From NCBI GenBank assembly GCA_030427205.1, contig JAUHXC010000027.1, positions 62,001 to 126,000 on the forward strand: 64,000 bases of DNA. The letters are read 5' to 3'. Positions 43,420 through 51,783 of the stretch are shown one piece after another. Within the stretch, counting starts at the first letter, position 1, and each line of letters starts with the position of its first letter. Made by a program: the position numbers and the translations under genes. The notes under the pieces were generated by a model, which was given only the letters and a program-made list of their open reading frames with translations, ran no database searches and was not told the origin of the DNA. The stretch is from a bacterium. Its GTDB lineage: Bacteria; Myxococcota_A; Bradymonadia; UBA7976; UBA1532.

Positions 43420-44937
43420 ATGGACAAGCTCATCCAGATGATGGAGGCCCTGCGCACCGCGCTCGAAGAGCACCCGCTGGTCGAGGGCGGCGCGGGCGCG
43501 TGGTGGTTGTGGCACGACGGGGGCACCGGCGTGTCCTGTCCCCGTTTCGAAGGCAAGCCGGGCGCCCAGCTCGCCCACGATGTGCCCGGCCGCCGACGGG
43601 GTCGGGTCTACCTCGCCACAGACTGGAGCGCGACGGGCACCAAGCCGGCGCTGCGCGGGATCGTCGTGCATCGGGCCTCCTACGGGGTGGTCTGGGAGGT
43701 CGACGACGGCCGCGGGCTGGTCGAGGCGGGCAGCGCGCGGCGGCAGGCCGACGTCGTCGACCCGCTCTGGCGCACGGCGCTTCGAATGCTGGGCAACCCG
43801 GCTCGGATCGCCCATGTGGTCCTGCAGGCGGCGCTGAAGGCGCGCGAGGACCTGAGCCAGCTCGGCCGGCTCGGCCTGCGCCCTGGCAAGGTCAGCCTCG
43901 GCGGCGAGCTGGTCGCGTACTTCGGTACGTTCCCGAGCGACGAGGCCGACCGCGACGGCGTCGCCGCCGGTGATGGCTTCGTCGTCGCCCGCGAGGTCGT
44001 CTCCTGCAGCGCGCTGGCGCATCAGGCCTGCGGCGTCATGCTGCACGCCGCGAAGAAGCTCATCCAGGGTCAGGCCGTGCGCCCGCGGACGCTCGACGAC
44101 GCCGACCGTGAGGTCCGCTGGGCCGAAGCGTGGCGCCCCGATGACCCGCCGGCGGCGATGCGGGACGCAGCCGCGAGCGCCCAGCGCAGCGCCGTCGACG
44201 GGCGGTGGCGCAAGCGCCTCGAACAGCACCTGCAGCGCGAGACCGAGAAGAAGCGCACCCGCCGCCAGCGCGTCGTCGACCAGCGGCTGCAGGGCACCGT
44301 TCACCTGCCGCCGGACGGGGCCGATCCAACCGGCAAGAGCGGCGGCCGCGGGTGGTATGGCGCCGAGGGCGCCGACCGGCTGCCGATCCCGACCGAGGTC
44401 GTCGCCGCGCTGTGGGTGCTCGGCTTCGGCGGGCGGACCATCAGCGAGATCGTCGTCGGGTCGACGTCGGCCAAGAGCGCGATGAGCCGGCGCATCAAGG
44501 AGGTGCGCGACGGCCGCGACGACCTCGAGCCCACGACCGGGGCCGCACTCCTCGAGCGGTTGAACATCGACCCGCGCCCCGCTGCCGGGCCTGGCGCTCC
44601 AGCGGGGCGCGAGCCGACGGTCAAGGTCTCCCGCCGGGGCAAGCCGCCCTTCGACGTCTACCTCGACGGCCTCGACGACAAGATCGCGTCCTTCGTCTGC
44701 AACCTGCCCGAGCGCCAGCTCAAGTTCCTCGAGCTGCTGTACCGCCACGGCGAGATGACCACGGCCGAGATGCTACAGGCGCTCGATCTGAGCACCATCA
44801 AGGCCCTCGGCGGGCTCACCGGCAGCATCGCCCGCTGGGCGCCCGTTCGCGGCGTCCCGCTGCCGTACGAGCGGACCGGCACCCCTGGCTATCGCTGGGT
44901 CGGCTTCCCCGCCCAGACAGCAGAGGACGCCGCCTGA
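43420..44937 (+). CDS. Hypothetical protein with possible C-terminal winged helix (505 aa)
   Basis: ATG at 43420 with GGAGG upstream. The N-terminal 240 residues are mixed alpha/beta without motif. A basic helical linker follows (RETEKKRTRRQRVVDQRLQG, about 270-289). The last 100 residues look like a winged helix (GEMTTAEMLQALDLSTIKAL) after an RGKPPFDVYLDG strand. Position between primase-helicase and integrase suggests an origin- or att-binding accessory protein, but this is inference. Confidence 0.5.
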   Translation: MDKLIQMMEALRTALEEHPLVEGGAGAWWLWHDGGTGVSCPRFEGKPGAQLAHDVPGRRRGRVYLATDWSATGTKPALRGIVVHRASYGVVWEVDDGRGLVEAGSARRQADVVDPLWRTALRMLGNPARIAHVVLQAALKAREDLSQLGRLGLRPGKVSLGGELVAYFGTFPSDEADRDGVAAGDGFVVAREVVSCSALAHQACGVMLHAAKKLIQGQAVRPRTLDDADREVRWAEAWRPDDPPAAMRDAAASAQRSAVDGRWRKRLEQHLQRETEKKRTRRQRVVDQRLQGTVHLPPDGADPTGKSGGRGWYGAEGADRLPIPTEVVAALWVLGFGGRTISEIVVGSTSAKSAMSRRIKEVRDGRDDLEPTTGAALLERLNIDPRPAAGPGAPAGREPTVKVSRRGKPPFDVYLDGLDDKIASFVCNLPERQLKFLELLYRHGEMTTAEMLQALDLSTIKALGGLTGSIARWAPVRGVPLPYERTGTPGYRWVGFPAQTAEDAA

Positions 44938-44938
44938 C

Positions 44939-46009
44939 GTGCCCAAGCGCCCTCCCAGGCCGAATACGCCGAAGCGGCTGGCTGATGGGAGATGGGCATG
45001 CCATTACCGACTGAGTACCGAATGCGGTCAACGCATCTGCCGGACGGCCTACGGGGCGACCGCCGCCGAGGCTCGGCGCCTCGCTGCAGCCCGCCAGATG
45101 GACCTCTTCATCCAGATCCAGCAGGGCTACGACGTCACCGCGACCGCGCGCCAGGTCATACCCACCTTCGCCGAGCTGGCCCGCCGCGCTGACACCGAGT
45201 GGTGGCCGTCGCGGACCAAGCCGAAGAGCCAGCGCCTGCAGCGCAAGCGCATCGACGACTGGTGGATCCCCGCCGTCGGTTCGATGCGCGTCGACCACAT
45301 CACCGCCGGCGACGTCGCCAGCATCGCCAGCAAGGTGCGGGCAAGCGGTCGCAGCCCGGCCACCTGCAACCGCATCCTCAGCGCCGGGTCCGTCGTCCTG
45401 CAGTTCGCGGTCAAGCTGAAGCTGATCGGCGCCAACCCGGCCCGGCAGGGCGAGCTGCGCATGAAGGAGCCCAAGCGCCGCAAGAAGGTGCTCACCGCCG
45501 CCCAGCTCCGGGCGCTGGTCGAGGCCTGCGAGCCGCAGTGGCAGCCACTCATCGGCCTGATGGCCTACGCCGGCCTGCGCCACGGCGAGGCGGTCGGCCT
45601 GGAAGGGGACGACGTCGACCTCGAGCGCGGTGAGCTCACCGTGCGCCGCGGCGCCGCCGACAGCGACACGACCAAGGGCAAGCGCGATCGGACCATCCCC
45701 CTGGCGCCCGAGCTGCAGGCGATCCTCGAGCGGGTCGATCTGAGGCCCGGCCGGCCGGTGAGCGGGCTGAAGGACTGCCGCGCGGTGCTCACCCGGGCGC
45801 GGGAGAAGATCGGCGTCGAGCAGCACGTGCACCCGCACCTGCTGCGGCACAGCTTCGGGACGGCGTTGGGTCAGGCTGGGGTAGGGGCCGTGGTCATCCA
45901 GCAGATCCTGGGGCACGCTGACCTGAGCACGACCCAGGGCTACATGCACGCCGAGGTAGATGCCGCGGCGGTGGACGTGTTCGGCGGCAAGCGCGGCTGC
46001 GACGGGTGA
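44939..46009 (+). CDS. int: Tyrosine recombinase, integrase of element B (356 aa)
   Basis: GTG start at 44939, one base after the previous stop. Catalytic residues of the family are present: Arg214 (AGLRHGE), His300 and Arg303 (HLLRH), His326 (LGHADL), and nucleophile Tyr335 (TTQGYMHA). The N-terminal 60 residues look like an arm-binding domain and residues about 70-160 like the core-binding SAM-like domain. It would integrate the element at the tRNA-Leu anticodon region 1.9 kb downstream. Its C-terminus is about 85% identical to the element A integrase fragment. Confidence 0.95.
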   Translation: MPKRPPRPNTPKRLADGRWACHYRLSTECGQRICRTAYGATAAEARRLAAARQMDLFIQIQQGYDVTATARQVIPTFAELARRADTEWWPSRTKPKSQRLQRKRIDDWWIPAVGSMRVDHITAGDVASIASKVRASGRSPATCNRILSAGSVVLQFAVKLKLIGANPARQGELRMKEPKRRKKVLTAAQLRALVEACEPQWQPLIGLMAYAGLRHGEAVGLEGDDVDLERGELTVRRGAADSDTTKGKRDRTIPLAPELQAILERVDLRPGRPVSGLKDCRAVLTRAREKIGVEQHVHPHLLRHSFGTALGQAGVGAVVIQQILGHADLSTTQGYMHAEVDAAAVDVFGGKRGCDG

Positions 46010-46018
46010 TGCTCCCTC

Positions 46019-46060
46019 GTTGTGGGGCTCCCGGGCCGATTGGCCATGGTGGCCCACAAC
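46019..46060 (+). terminator. Hairpin after the integrase
   Basis: GTTGTGGG (46019-46026) and CCCACAAC (46053-46060) form an 8-base perfect stem nine bases after the integrase stop. No T-run follows; termination is plausible. Confidence 0.4.
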
Positions 46061-46076
46061 GACACCTGGAGGGCCT

Positions 46077-46223
46077 ATGCGCCACGCACGGAAGGGCAAG
46101 GACGTCAGCGCCGAGGATATCGCCCAGCTGCAGGGCGAGTTGGAGCAGCTGCTCGGCGAGCGATGGCGTTCGAGGCCGTCAGCTCGCAGGGATACCGAGG
46201 AGTACCCAGATGGGAGCGCATAG
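46077..46223 (+). CDS. Small charged protein or gene remnant (48 aa)
   Basis: ATG at 46077 follows GGAGG. The first 28 residues (ending ELEQLLGE) look like a charged helix; the rest (RWRSRPSARR onward) has different composition and overlaps the 3' end of a minus-strand gene. This may be the remains of a gene cut at a recombination border. Low certainty. Confidence 0.3.
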   Translation: MRHARKGKDVSAEDIAQLQGELEQLLGERWRSRPSARRDTEEYPDGSA

Positions 46224-46568
46224 TTCCTTGCGCATGGTCTGAAACGCCTCGTCCAGAGTGCGCGCCTCCCGTTCCAGTTCGATCGGTTCGTGAGGTGGCC
46301 CGAACGATACGAACACACCCCACCTCTCTTCGGATGGGTAGTACGTGAAGGTTATCTGCTGGCGTTCCGCTCGATATGTCGCGCCAAAGGACGACGAAGT
46401 CCCGGAGTAGTGGAGGTCTTCCTCGAGGCTCCAGTTGACCGCATTGAACCGGCCAGCGACCTGTCTGCCGACCCAATCAAGCAGTCGCTCAGCTTCTGCC
46501 TCTTCCGCGGCAGTTCGTGCCCTGCGCGGTGGCAGGTCGAATCTCCAGTCATCGTCCTGAACGCTCAC
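46179..46568 (-). CDS. Cargo protein of the integrase-att interval (129 aa)
   Basis: GTG at 46568 after GAGGG, overlapping the upstream stop. The protein is soluble, acidic, with mixed alpha/beta pattern and several Trp. GC content is lower than in the replication operon. It forms a coupled pair with the 46565-47023 gene. No motif; possible defence or toxin-antitoxin cargo. Confidence 0.5.
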   Translation of the reverse strand: MSVQDDDWRFDLPPRRARTAAEEAEAERLLDWVGRQVAGRFNAVNWSLEEDLHYSGTSSSFGATYRAERQQITFTYYPSEERWGVFVSFGPPHEPIELEREARTLDEAFQTMRKELCAPIWVLLGIPAS

Positions 46569-47023
46569 CTATCCCTCTTGTAGCCGAATTCCCTGCGCAC
46601 GGTGGGCACCTTCTGCCGAGGACTTGGCCCCCGGAGTATAGTGCTCGCCTCAGGGGGCGTGTACGGCTGCACGACCGCACGAGGCAACGAGAGAGCTTCG
46701 TAGCGACCGCCGCCCTCGCCTGGCCGGAAGATGATGCAATCCAGCTGGCCGGACTCCTCACCCACGACCAGCGCCCGGTCGAAGCAAAGCGCGGATCGGA
46801 GATGTTGAAGTGGCTTTACCACCGAGCCGACCGAACCCGCCTCGCCACCAGGCTCGTTCACAGTCTTCGCCAAACACTCCAAAGGCAGATCGAACTGCTG
46901 GATCGTCGATGCCACCCGAAGGCATGTGGCACGGTCATCTCGCAGGCCGATGACTACCATCTCGAGGTGCAAGCCCACGGGGTAGACAACGCTTCCGACT
47001 TCGAATTCGTTGAGGTCGCTCAG
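46565..47023 (-). CDS. Cargo protein with unclear start (153 codons from CTG, or 137 aa from GTG)
   Basis: From GTG 46978 the frame is open, but coding-like sequence (LSDLNEFEVGSVV) continues upstream to CTG 47023, which has AAGGG seven bases before it. In another frame an ATG (MSERAEI) runs into a stop at the same place, so either a CTG start or a single-base frameshift is possible. The remainder is alpha/beta with one Cys and a basic end. Coupled to the 129-residue gene. Confidence 0.45.
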   Translation of the reverse strand: MSDLNEFEVGSVVYPVGLHLEMVVIGLRDDRATCLRVASTIQQFDLPLECLAKTVNEPGGEAGSVGSVVKPLQHLRSALCFDRALVVGEESGQLDCIIFRPGEGGGRYEALSLPRAVVQPYTPPEASTILRGPSPRQKVPTVRREFGYKRDR

Positions 47024-47063
47024 ATTTCTGCCCTTTCACTCATCGAGCGCTAACCGCGCCGAT

Positions 47064-47339
47064 CTACGACCCGGCTCTTGGGGCCCATGTTGGCTGAAGC
47101 ACTGAGCCAGCTTGGAGTGCTTCGGCCGGGACTTGTCGACCTGTCAGCTCGGTGAGAGCGCGGGCGATGTCGGCCCCCTTGAGGGACTTCGGCCGTACGC
47201 CGTCGCCGCGCTGCTCCCACTGCCCGATGGCTGCGCCGGATATGCCGAGGTGACGCGCGACGTCTGCCTTCCTGAGACTGCCGTGCGCACATGCCACCGA
47301 CAGCCGCCACCGACGCTCTTCCGCTTCCGTTCTGGTCAT
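47064..47339 (-). CDS. Cro-type HTH regulator of cargo (91 aa)
   Basis: ATG at 47339 after GGAG. The helix-turn-helix is clear (RKADVARHLGISGAAIGQWE, about residues 23-42), followed by a helical part and a variable tail. The palindrome ACAAG-CGC-CTTGT lies 15 bases upstream of its start. It is probably the regulator of the leftward cargo pair or of the divergent gene at 47490. Confidence 0.65.
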   Translation of the reverse strand: MTRTEAEERRWRLSVACAHGSLRKADVARHLGISGAAIGQWEQRGDGVRPKSLKGADIARALTELTGRQVPAEALQAGSVLQPTWAPRAGS

Positions 47340-47354
47340 TTGTGCTCCGCCTTA

Positions 47355-47367
47355 ACAAGCGCCTTGT
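47355..47367. promoter_or_regulatory. Operator candidate of the 47064-47339 regulator
   Basis: Perfect 5-base inverted repeat ACAAG (47355-47359) and CTTGT (47363-47367) around CGC, just upstream of the HTH gene start. Typical size for a Cro-type site. Confidence 0.45.
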
Positions 47368-47406
47368 CCGTTCGCATCTGGCGCCTGTAGGGTGCGTACA
47401 CAAATT

Positions 47407-47450
47407 CGAGGGGCCGCGCCACACCGTGACAAGGAAGACGCGGCCCCTCG
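47407..47450. terminator. Perfect 12-base inverted repeat in the divergent region
   Basis: CGAGGGGCCGCG (47407-47418) pairs with CGCGGCCCCTCG (47439-47450). It lies between the HTH gene start and the gene at 47490, 39 bases before the latter. It may be a terminator for incoming transcription or a leader hairpin that controls the 47490 gene. Confidence 0.45.
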
Positions 47451-47489
47451 GCACAACCGCCGCCGGATGGCGGCAGGAGGCAATCCGTT

Positions 47490-47756
47490 ATGCTCGCAAC
47501 AGCACAGCCCGGAGCGATCACACTCGAGGACTTCAGCGAACAGGTCAGCTCGAGCTACCCCGCGCTCGACTGGACGTTCTCCACCACCCACGACGGCGAC
47601 CTGCAGGCCGAGGCCGAGGTCAACCACGCCGTCGTCTTCATCAACTGGCGCTGGACCGCTTCGGGGGGAGAGTGGGGGATCTTCGTCGACGCGGCCGAGC
47701 TGGCCGCGACGAAGGGCGCCATCGCGGTGCTCGGCGCCCACCCCCTCCTGCAGTAG
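47490..47756 (+). CDS. Small hypothetical protein (88 aa)
   Basis: ATG at 47490 has AGGAGG nine bases upstream. The protein is acidic, with a two-strand plus helix pattern (VVFINWRWTASGGEWGIFVD). No signal or membrane segment. It is the last gene before the tRNA, divergent from the HTH regulator, and probably controlled by it. Immunity or cargo role is possible; function unknown. Confidence 0.5.
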   Translation: MLATAQPGAITLEDFSEQVSSSYPALDWTFSTTHDGDLQAEAEVNHAVVFINWRWTASGGEWGIFVDAAELAATKGAIAVLGAHPLLQ

Positions 47757-47883
47757 ATCTGCCCACCATCCACGCGCGGTGCTGCGATGCCGCGCGTGGC
47801 CGACTCTCTGGTGATGACGGTGGTCGGTAGGGGGCTGGATTCCGAGTCCTCCAGGGCGTCGAATGCGCTGGAGGGCCCGGAAT

Positions 47884-47970
47884 TGGTACCGGAGGCCGGA
47901 CTCGAACCGGCACGCGCTTTCGCGCGGCGGATTTTGAATCCGCTGCGTCTACCAATTCCGCCACTCCGGC
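47884..47970 (-). tRNA. tRNA-Leu (anticodon CAA), integration site
   Basis: An 87-base tRNA on the minus strand: acceptor stem GCCGGAG with CTCCGGT, anticodon loop TTCAAAA (CAA, reads UUG), a long variable arm (CGCG stem), T-arm with GGTTCGAGTCC and encoded CCA. All stems close. The 3' part from the anticodon stem on is supplied by element B, whose integrase lies next to it; the 5' part is host. Confidence 0.95.
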
Positions 47971-48006
47971 AGCGGCCGACAAACTAATCCAGCCGGCCTG
48001 CGGACG

Positions 48007-48627
48007 TCAACCGCCCATCGTGATCTTCGCCGTGCGCTGCCACGCCGGGCGGGCTCGCAACCGCTCGGCGTAGGCCGCCACGTTCTCCGCCGCCAACGCC
48101 ACCCCCGTGGCCTTGGCCCAGAACAGCGTATGCCCCGCCATCACGTCGGCCATGGTGAACTGCTCACCGAGCAGGAACGGCCCATCGCCCAGTCCCTGGG
48201 CCAGCACCTGCTCGGCGCGCGCGAACTCCTTCGGGGCCACCGCGAGCATATCGGGCACGCGCAGCTTGGGCGGCAGCGCGAAGGTATGCTTCGTCATGGT
48301 CCACAGCGGCTGCTCGAGCTCGGTGGCGACGAAGAACATCCACTGGTCGTACAGCACCCGCGCGCGCCCCGCGCCGGGCACCAGACCCGAATCGGGCGCC
48401 TGCTCGCCGATGTAGGTACAGATCACCGGCGACTCGGTGATGGCGAGTCCATCGTGCACCAGCGCCGGCACCTTGCCGCCCGGGTTGATCGCCAGATACT
48501 CGGGCTGCCGCAGCTCACCCTGCTGGGGGTTCAAAACCTTGTAATCGTAGGTGATACCGGCCTCTTCGGCGGCCCAGATCGCGCGCTGGGCGCGGGAGCG
48601 GCCGAAGCCGTAGACGGTCAGGCTCAT
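48007..48627 (-). CDS. Glutathione S-transferase family protein (206 aa)
   Basis: First chromosomal gene after the tRNA. The N-terminal thioredoxin-like domain has the cis-Pro loop GKVPALV and the glutamyl-binding ESPVI motif. The catalytic-side residue is in the FGRSRAQRA segment, so a Ser- or Cys-type member is likely. The C-terminal domain is all-helical. Length is normal for the family. It probably conjugates or reduces small substrates with glutathione in the cytoplasm. The RBS is in the short gap to the divergent 48744 gene. Confidence 0.85.
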   Translation of the reverse strand: MSLTVYGFGRSRAQRAIWAAEEAGITYDYKVLNPQQGELRQPEYLAINPGGKVPALVHDGLAITESPVICTYIGEQAPDSGLVPGAGRARVLYDQWMFFVATELEQPLWTMTKHTFALPPKLRVPDMLAVAPKEFARAEQVLAQGLGDGPFLLGEQFTMADVMAGHTLFWAKATGVALAAENVAAYAERLRARPAWQRTAKITMGG

Positions 48628-48743
48628 GTGCGTCCTCCATGATCGCTGCCCGCAGGGTGGACCTCGGCGACCGGCAGCGCAAGCGGCAGCGCCCGCGGCG
48701 CCCGGCGTGGCGTCGATCGGGCGGCCTCGCGTACAGTCGAGCG

Positions 48744-49589
48744 GTGAACGCCTTCGCCCTCACCGCGCTCTGGCTCGCGCTGGCCGCTCCTGCGGGAGAC
48801 GGGCCGTTGCTCAGCGTGCAATGCCCGGATGCCATCGCCGAGGTGACATGGCAGGCGCTGTCCGATGCCATGCGTCGCTGGGGCATCCCCGACGTCGAGA
48901 TCGATGTGGTGTGCCATCCCAACGGGGCCGGACGCATCGAGACCCGGCTGCGCGGGCAGCGGGCGATCGCCGAGATGCCGCCCCGGGAGTTCGGCGGGCC
49001 GGATCGCGTGGTCGAGATCGCCGAGGCGGAGCTCGGCGTGCTGGTGCGGGCCCTGGGCGGCACGATGCGCGCGCCGCCGCGCTGGGTCTTGCAGGTGGGG
49101 GCCGGCGCGCGGGTCGTCGGGCTCGGCGGATCGCTGCCGTTGACGCTGTCGTTTCAGCTCGATCGGCGCCTGGGTGTGACCCGCGAGCGGGGGTTCTTGC
49201 GGTTCGGGCTCGGCGGATCGGCCGGAGCCGTAGAGAGCGACGGTCGATCGGTGGCTGTCATCGGCACGTCGGCGTTCGCGCTGTTCGGCGTGCGCGCCGA
49301 GAGCCGCCGTTGGGCGCTCGATGGCGGGCTGGGCATGCGGCTGGGTCTCATCACGCTGGAGGGCGCTTCAGGCAGCCTCGAACGGCCCGAAGACACCTCC
49401 GGCGTGTGGTACGGCCCCATTCTGCAGGGCGGAGCCGGCTGGCGCATCACGCGCCGCGGCACGCTGCGATTGGGTATCGAGGCCGGCTATGGCTTCGACG
49501 GCCCGGTGGGTCGCCCCGACGCGGGCGCGGGCTTTCGTCACGACGGGGGGTGGATCGGGCTCGATCTGGCGCTGGCGATGGCATTCTGA
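48744..49589 (+). CDS. Exported beta-rich protein, possible outer-membrane barrel (281 aa)
   Basis: I chose GTG 48744, which begins the signal peptide (NAFALTALWLALAAPAGD); the upstream in-frame ATG would add 35 Arg-rich residues overlapping a divergent gene's region. The first 110 residues are a mixed domain. Residues 115-281 are alternating short beta strands with Gly/Arg turns and a terminal Phe (LDLALAMAF), typical of outer-membrane proteins. Ribosome site is weak. Function unknown. Confidence 0.55.
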   Translation: MNAFALTALWLALAAPAGDGPLLSVQCPDAIAEVTWQALSDAMRRWGIPDVEIDVVCHPNGAGRIETRLRGQRAIAEMPPREFGGPDRVVEIAEAELGVLVRALGGTMRAPPRWVLQVGAGARVVGLGGSLPLTLSFQLDRRLGVTRERGFLRFGLGGSAGAVESDGRSVAVIGTSAFALFGVRAESRRWALDGGLGMRLGLITLEGASGSLERPEDTSGVWYGPILQGGAGWRITRRGTLRLGIEAGYGFDGPVGRPDAGAGFRHDGGWIGLDLALAMAF

Positions 49590-49660
49590 AGTGATAGGGA
49601 TGTCATGCGGTGCCATGCGGTGCCATCCAGGTGGTATGATGCCATCATGGGCGTCGCGGC

Positions 49661-50383
49661 TCAGTCGCCGTCCATGCGCCACGCGACGCCGACGATCGGA
49701 GAGAAGCTCTGGGTGCCATGCACCAGCTCGTCCATCAGCGGGGCGTCGCGGCGGTCGTAGTAGCGCACCCGGTACTCGGCGCGGAAGACGACGTCCAGAT
49801 TCGACCAGACGTTGACCTGCCCGCCGATGGCGGCGAGCCAGGCGACCGTCGTCGACGTACGCAGCGCGTTGTCGGTGTCACCGTCGGCCGTGGCCAGATC
49901 GCCGCGGGCGTCGTCGTTGCGCAGGCCGAGCGCGCCGTAGCCCAGCTCGATGAACAGCATCTTCCACTGCGCGCGCAGCAGCGGCCCGAGCCACAGCTCG
50001 TCGAAGTCGCCGCCGACCTCGCCCTCGACGATGGTCTGGTTCTCGTCGTCGAGGCCGACGAAGCGCCCGGCGTTGCGGGTGCCGCTGTCGAAGCGGGCGA
50101 AGGCGCCGAATGACAGCGGGCCCCAGAAGCGCCAGGTGGCGATGCCCGACAGCCCGACGGCGCTCTCTTCGACCAGCCGCTCGCCGCGGGCGCCGCCGAT
50201 CTCGGACTTCACCTGCTGCTCGAAGCGGTGGAAGGTCAGGCCCAGGTCGAAGCGCAGCAGCTCGGCGGGCGCGTCGGCGGCGGGGATCTCCGTCGGGGGC
50301 GCGTCGGTCTCCGCCGCGGCTGCGACGGGTGCGCACGCCAGCGCCAGCGCGAGCGGCAGCCAGTGGGATCGCGCGTGCGTCAT
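49661..50383 (-). CDS. Outer-membrane beta-barrel protein (240 aa)
   Basis: A clear signal peptide (cleaved after AAAA, about residue 24) is followed by a short linker and about ten amphipathic beta strands (FGAFARFDSGTRNAGRFVGL and others) ending in VAWRMDGD rather than the usual aromatic end. It lies convergent to the 48744 gene. A small porin-like or structural barrel role is likely; substrate unknown. Confidence 0.6.
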   Translation of the reverse strand: MTHARSHWLPLALALACAPVAAAAETDAPPTEIPAADAPAELLRFDLGLTFHRFEQQVKSEIGGARGERLVEESAVGLSGIATWRFWGPLSFGAFARFDSGTRNAGRFVGLDDENQTIVEGEVGGDFDELWLGPLLRAQWKMLFIELGYGALGLRNDDARGDLATADGDTDNALRTSTTVAWLAAIGGQVNVWSNLDVVFRAEYRVRYYDRRDAPLMDELVHGTQSFSPIVGVAWRMDGD

Positions 50384-50432
50384 CGGTGTCTCCTCGGGGG
50401 CTGGGTGTCGACCAGAGACCGCAGCGTCGGCC

Positions 50433-51653
50433 TCAAGGCAGCTTGGTCGGTCCCGGTACGTGGCGCAAGACCGACGCGTCGAGGCTGCTCGAGATCACCG
50501 GCGTCTCGTGCATCGTCTTCCAGGGCACCTCGGGCCACCAGCGGGTCCATTTCGGGCGGGTGGTCGGCTCGAAGACCTGACCGACGCGGGGCACGAAGAC
50601 CTCGACGCCGGCGGCCTCGGCGGCGGCGATGATGCGCTCGGCGGGCTCGGTCCAGGCGTGGTGGGCCAGGTTGAAGGTGCCCCAGTGGATGGGCACCAGG
50701 AGCTCGCCGCGCACCATCTTGAAGGCGGCGACGGCTTGCTCGGGCCCCAGGTGCACGTCGCGCCACAGCGCGTTGTAGGCGCCGTTCTCGACCAGGGCGA
50801 CGTCGAAGGGCCCGTACCTCTCGCCGATGTCGGCGAAGCCGGGGAAGAGCGCGCTGTCGCCGCTGAAGAAGGCCCGGTTCTGCGGGCCGACCATCGACCA
50901 GCTGCACCACAGCGTCGACTTGTCCCACCACGGCGCGCGGCCCGAGAAATGGCGCGAGGGGGTCGCCGCCAGCGTGACCTCGCCCAGATCCACGGTGTCC
51001 CACCAGTCGTATTCGCGGATGCGATCGTCGGGGATGCCCCAATACGCCAGGTGGGATCCGACCCCCAGCGGCACGTGGAAGACGACGTCGCGATCGGCCA
51101 GCGCGCGCACGCTGGGATAGTCGAGGTGGTCGTAGTGATCGTGGCTGATGATCACCGCGTCGAGCGGCGGCAGGTCGTCGATGGCGATGGGCGGCGGGTG
51201 GAAGCGGGCCGGGCCGACCCAGGTCGCCGGGGACGCGCGCGGGCCCCAGACCGGGTCGGTGAGGATGGTCTGCCCGTCGATCTCGATGAGGAAGGTCGAG
51301 TGCCCCATCCAGCTGAGCCGCAAGCCCGTCGGCGGCGGCGTGTCGTAGACCGCCGGGTCGATGGTGTCCATCGGCAGCGGCTCGGCCGGGTTGCGGATCT
51401 GCTCGCCGCGGAAGCTGCCCTTGATCATCGGCCACAGCGGCATCGGCGCCTGGGGCAGCGGGTTGTCGAAGCGGTCGCCGGTCCATTGCGGCGAGGCGGC
51501 GATGCGGTCGCGATGTTCGCCCCGCGGGATCTTGCCCAGGGCGGTCCACAGGTCGAAGGTCACGGCGAGGGTTGCTCCGATGAAGGCGAGGGCGATGGCC
51601 AGCAGGATGCGACGCCAGCGCGGGCGTCGGGCGGCGCGGTCGGGTTCGGTCAT
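50433..51653 (-). CDS. Metallo-beta-lactamase-fold hydrolase, NAPE-PLD/UlaG-like (406 aa)
   Basis: ATG at 51653; a longer frame would cross the divergent promoter region. An N-terminal membrane segment (about residues 17-34) anchors the protein. The zinc motif HDHYDHLD, the later SRHFSGRAPWW and a terminal HWGTF are those of the lipid-phosphodiesterase-like branch of the fold. Substrate may be a phospholipid or an acylated molecule. It is divergent from the large lipoprotein gene at 51784. Confidence 0.8.
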   Translation of the reverse strand: MTEPDRAARRPRWRRILLAIALAFIGATLAVTFDLWTALGKIPRGEHRDRIAASPQWTGDRFDNPLPQAPMPLWPMIKGSFRGEQIRNPAEPLPMDTIDPAVYDTPPPTGLRLSWMGHSTFLIEIDGQTILTDPVWGPRASPATWVGPARFHPPPIAIDDLPPLDAVIISHDHYDHLDYPSVRALADRDVVFHVPLGVGSHLAYWGIPDDRIREYDWWDTVDLGEVTLAATPSRHFSGRAPWWDKSTLWCSWSMVGPQNRAFFSGDSALFPGFADIGERYGPFDVALVENGAYNALWRDVHLGPEQAVAAFKMVRGELLVPIHWGTFNLAHHAWTEPAERIIAAAEAAGVEVFVPRVGQVFEPTTRPKWTRWWPEVPWKTMHETPVISSSLDASVLRHVPGPTKLP

Positions 51654-51783
51654 CACGCTCTCGCGGGTGGTGTCGTGCACAAGATGGTTCGGGCGCGGCC
51701 GAGGCTTCGCGGCATGGCCCATCGGGCGCCGATCCGAACGGTCGGGGTCGGTATAGTGGCCGCTCGGCCGGCAGGAGGCGCGC

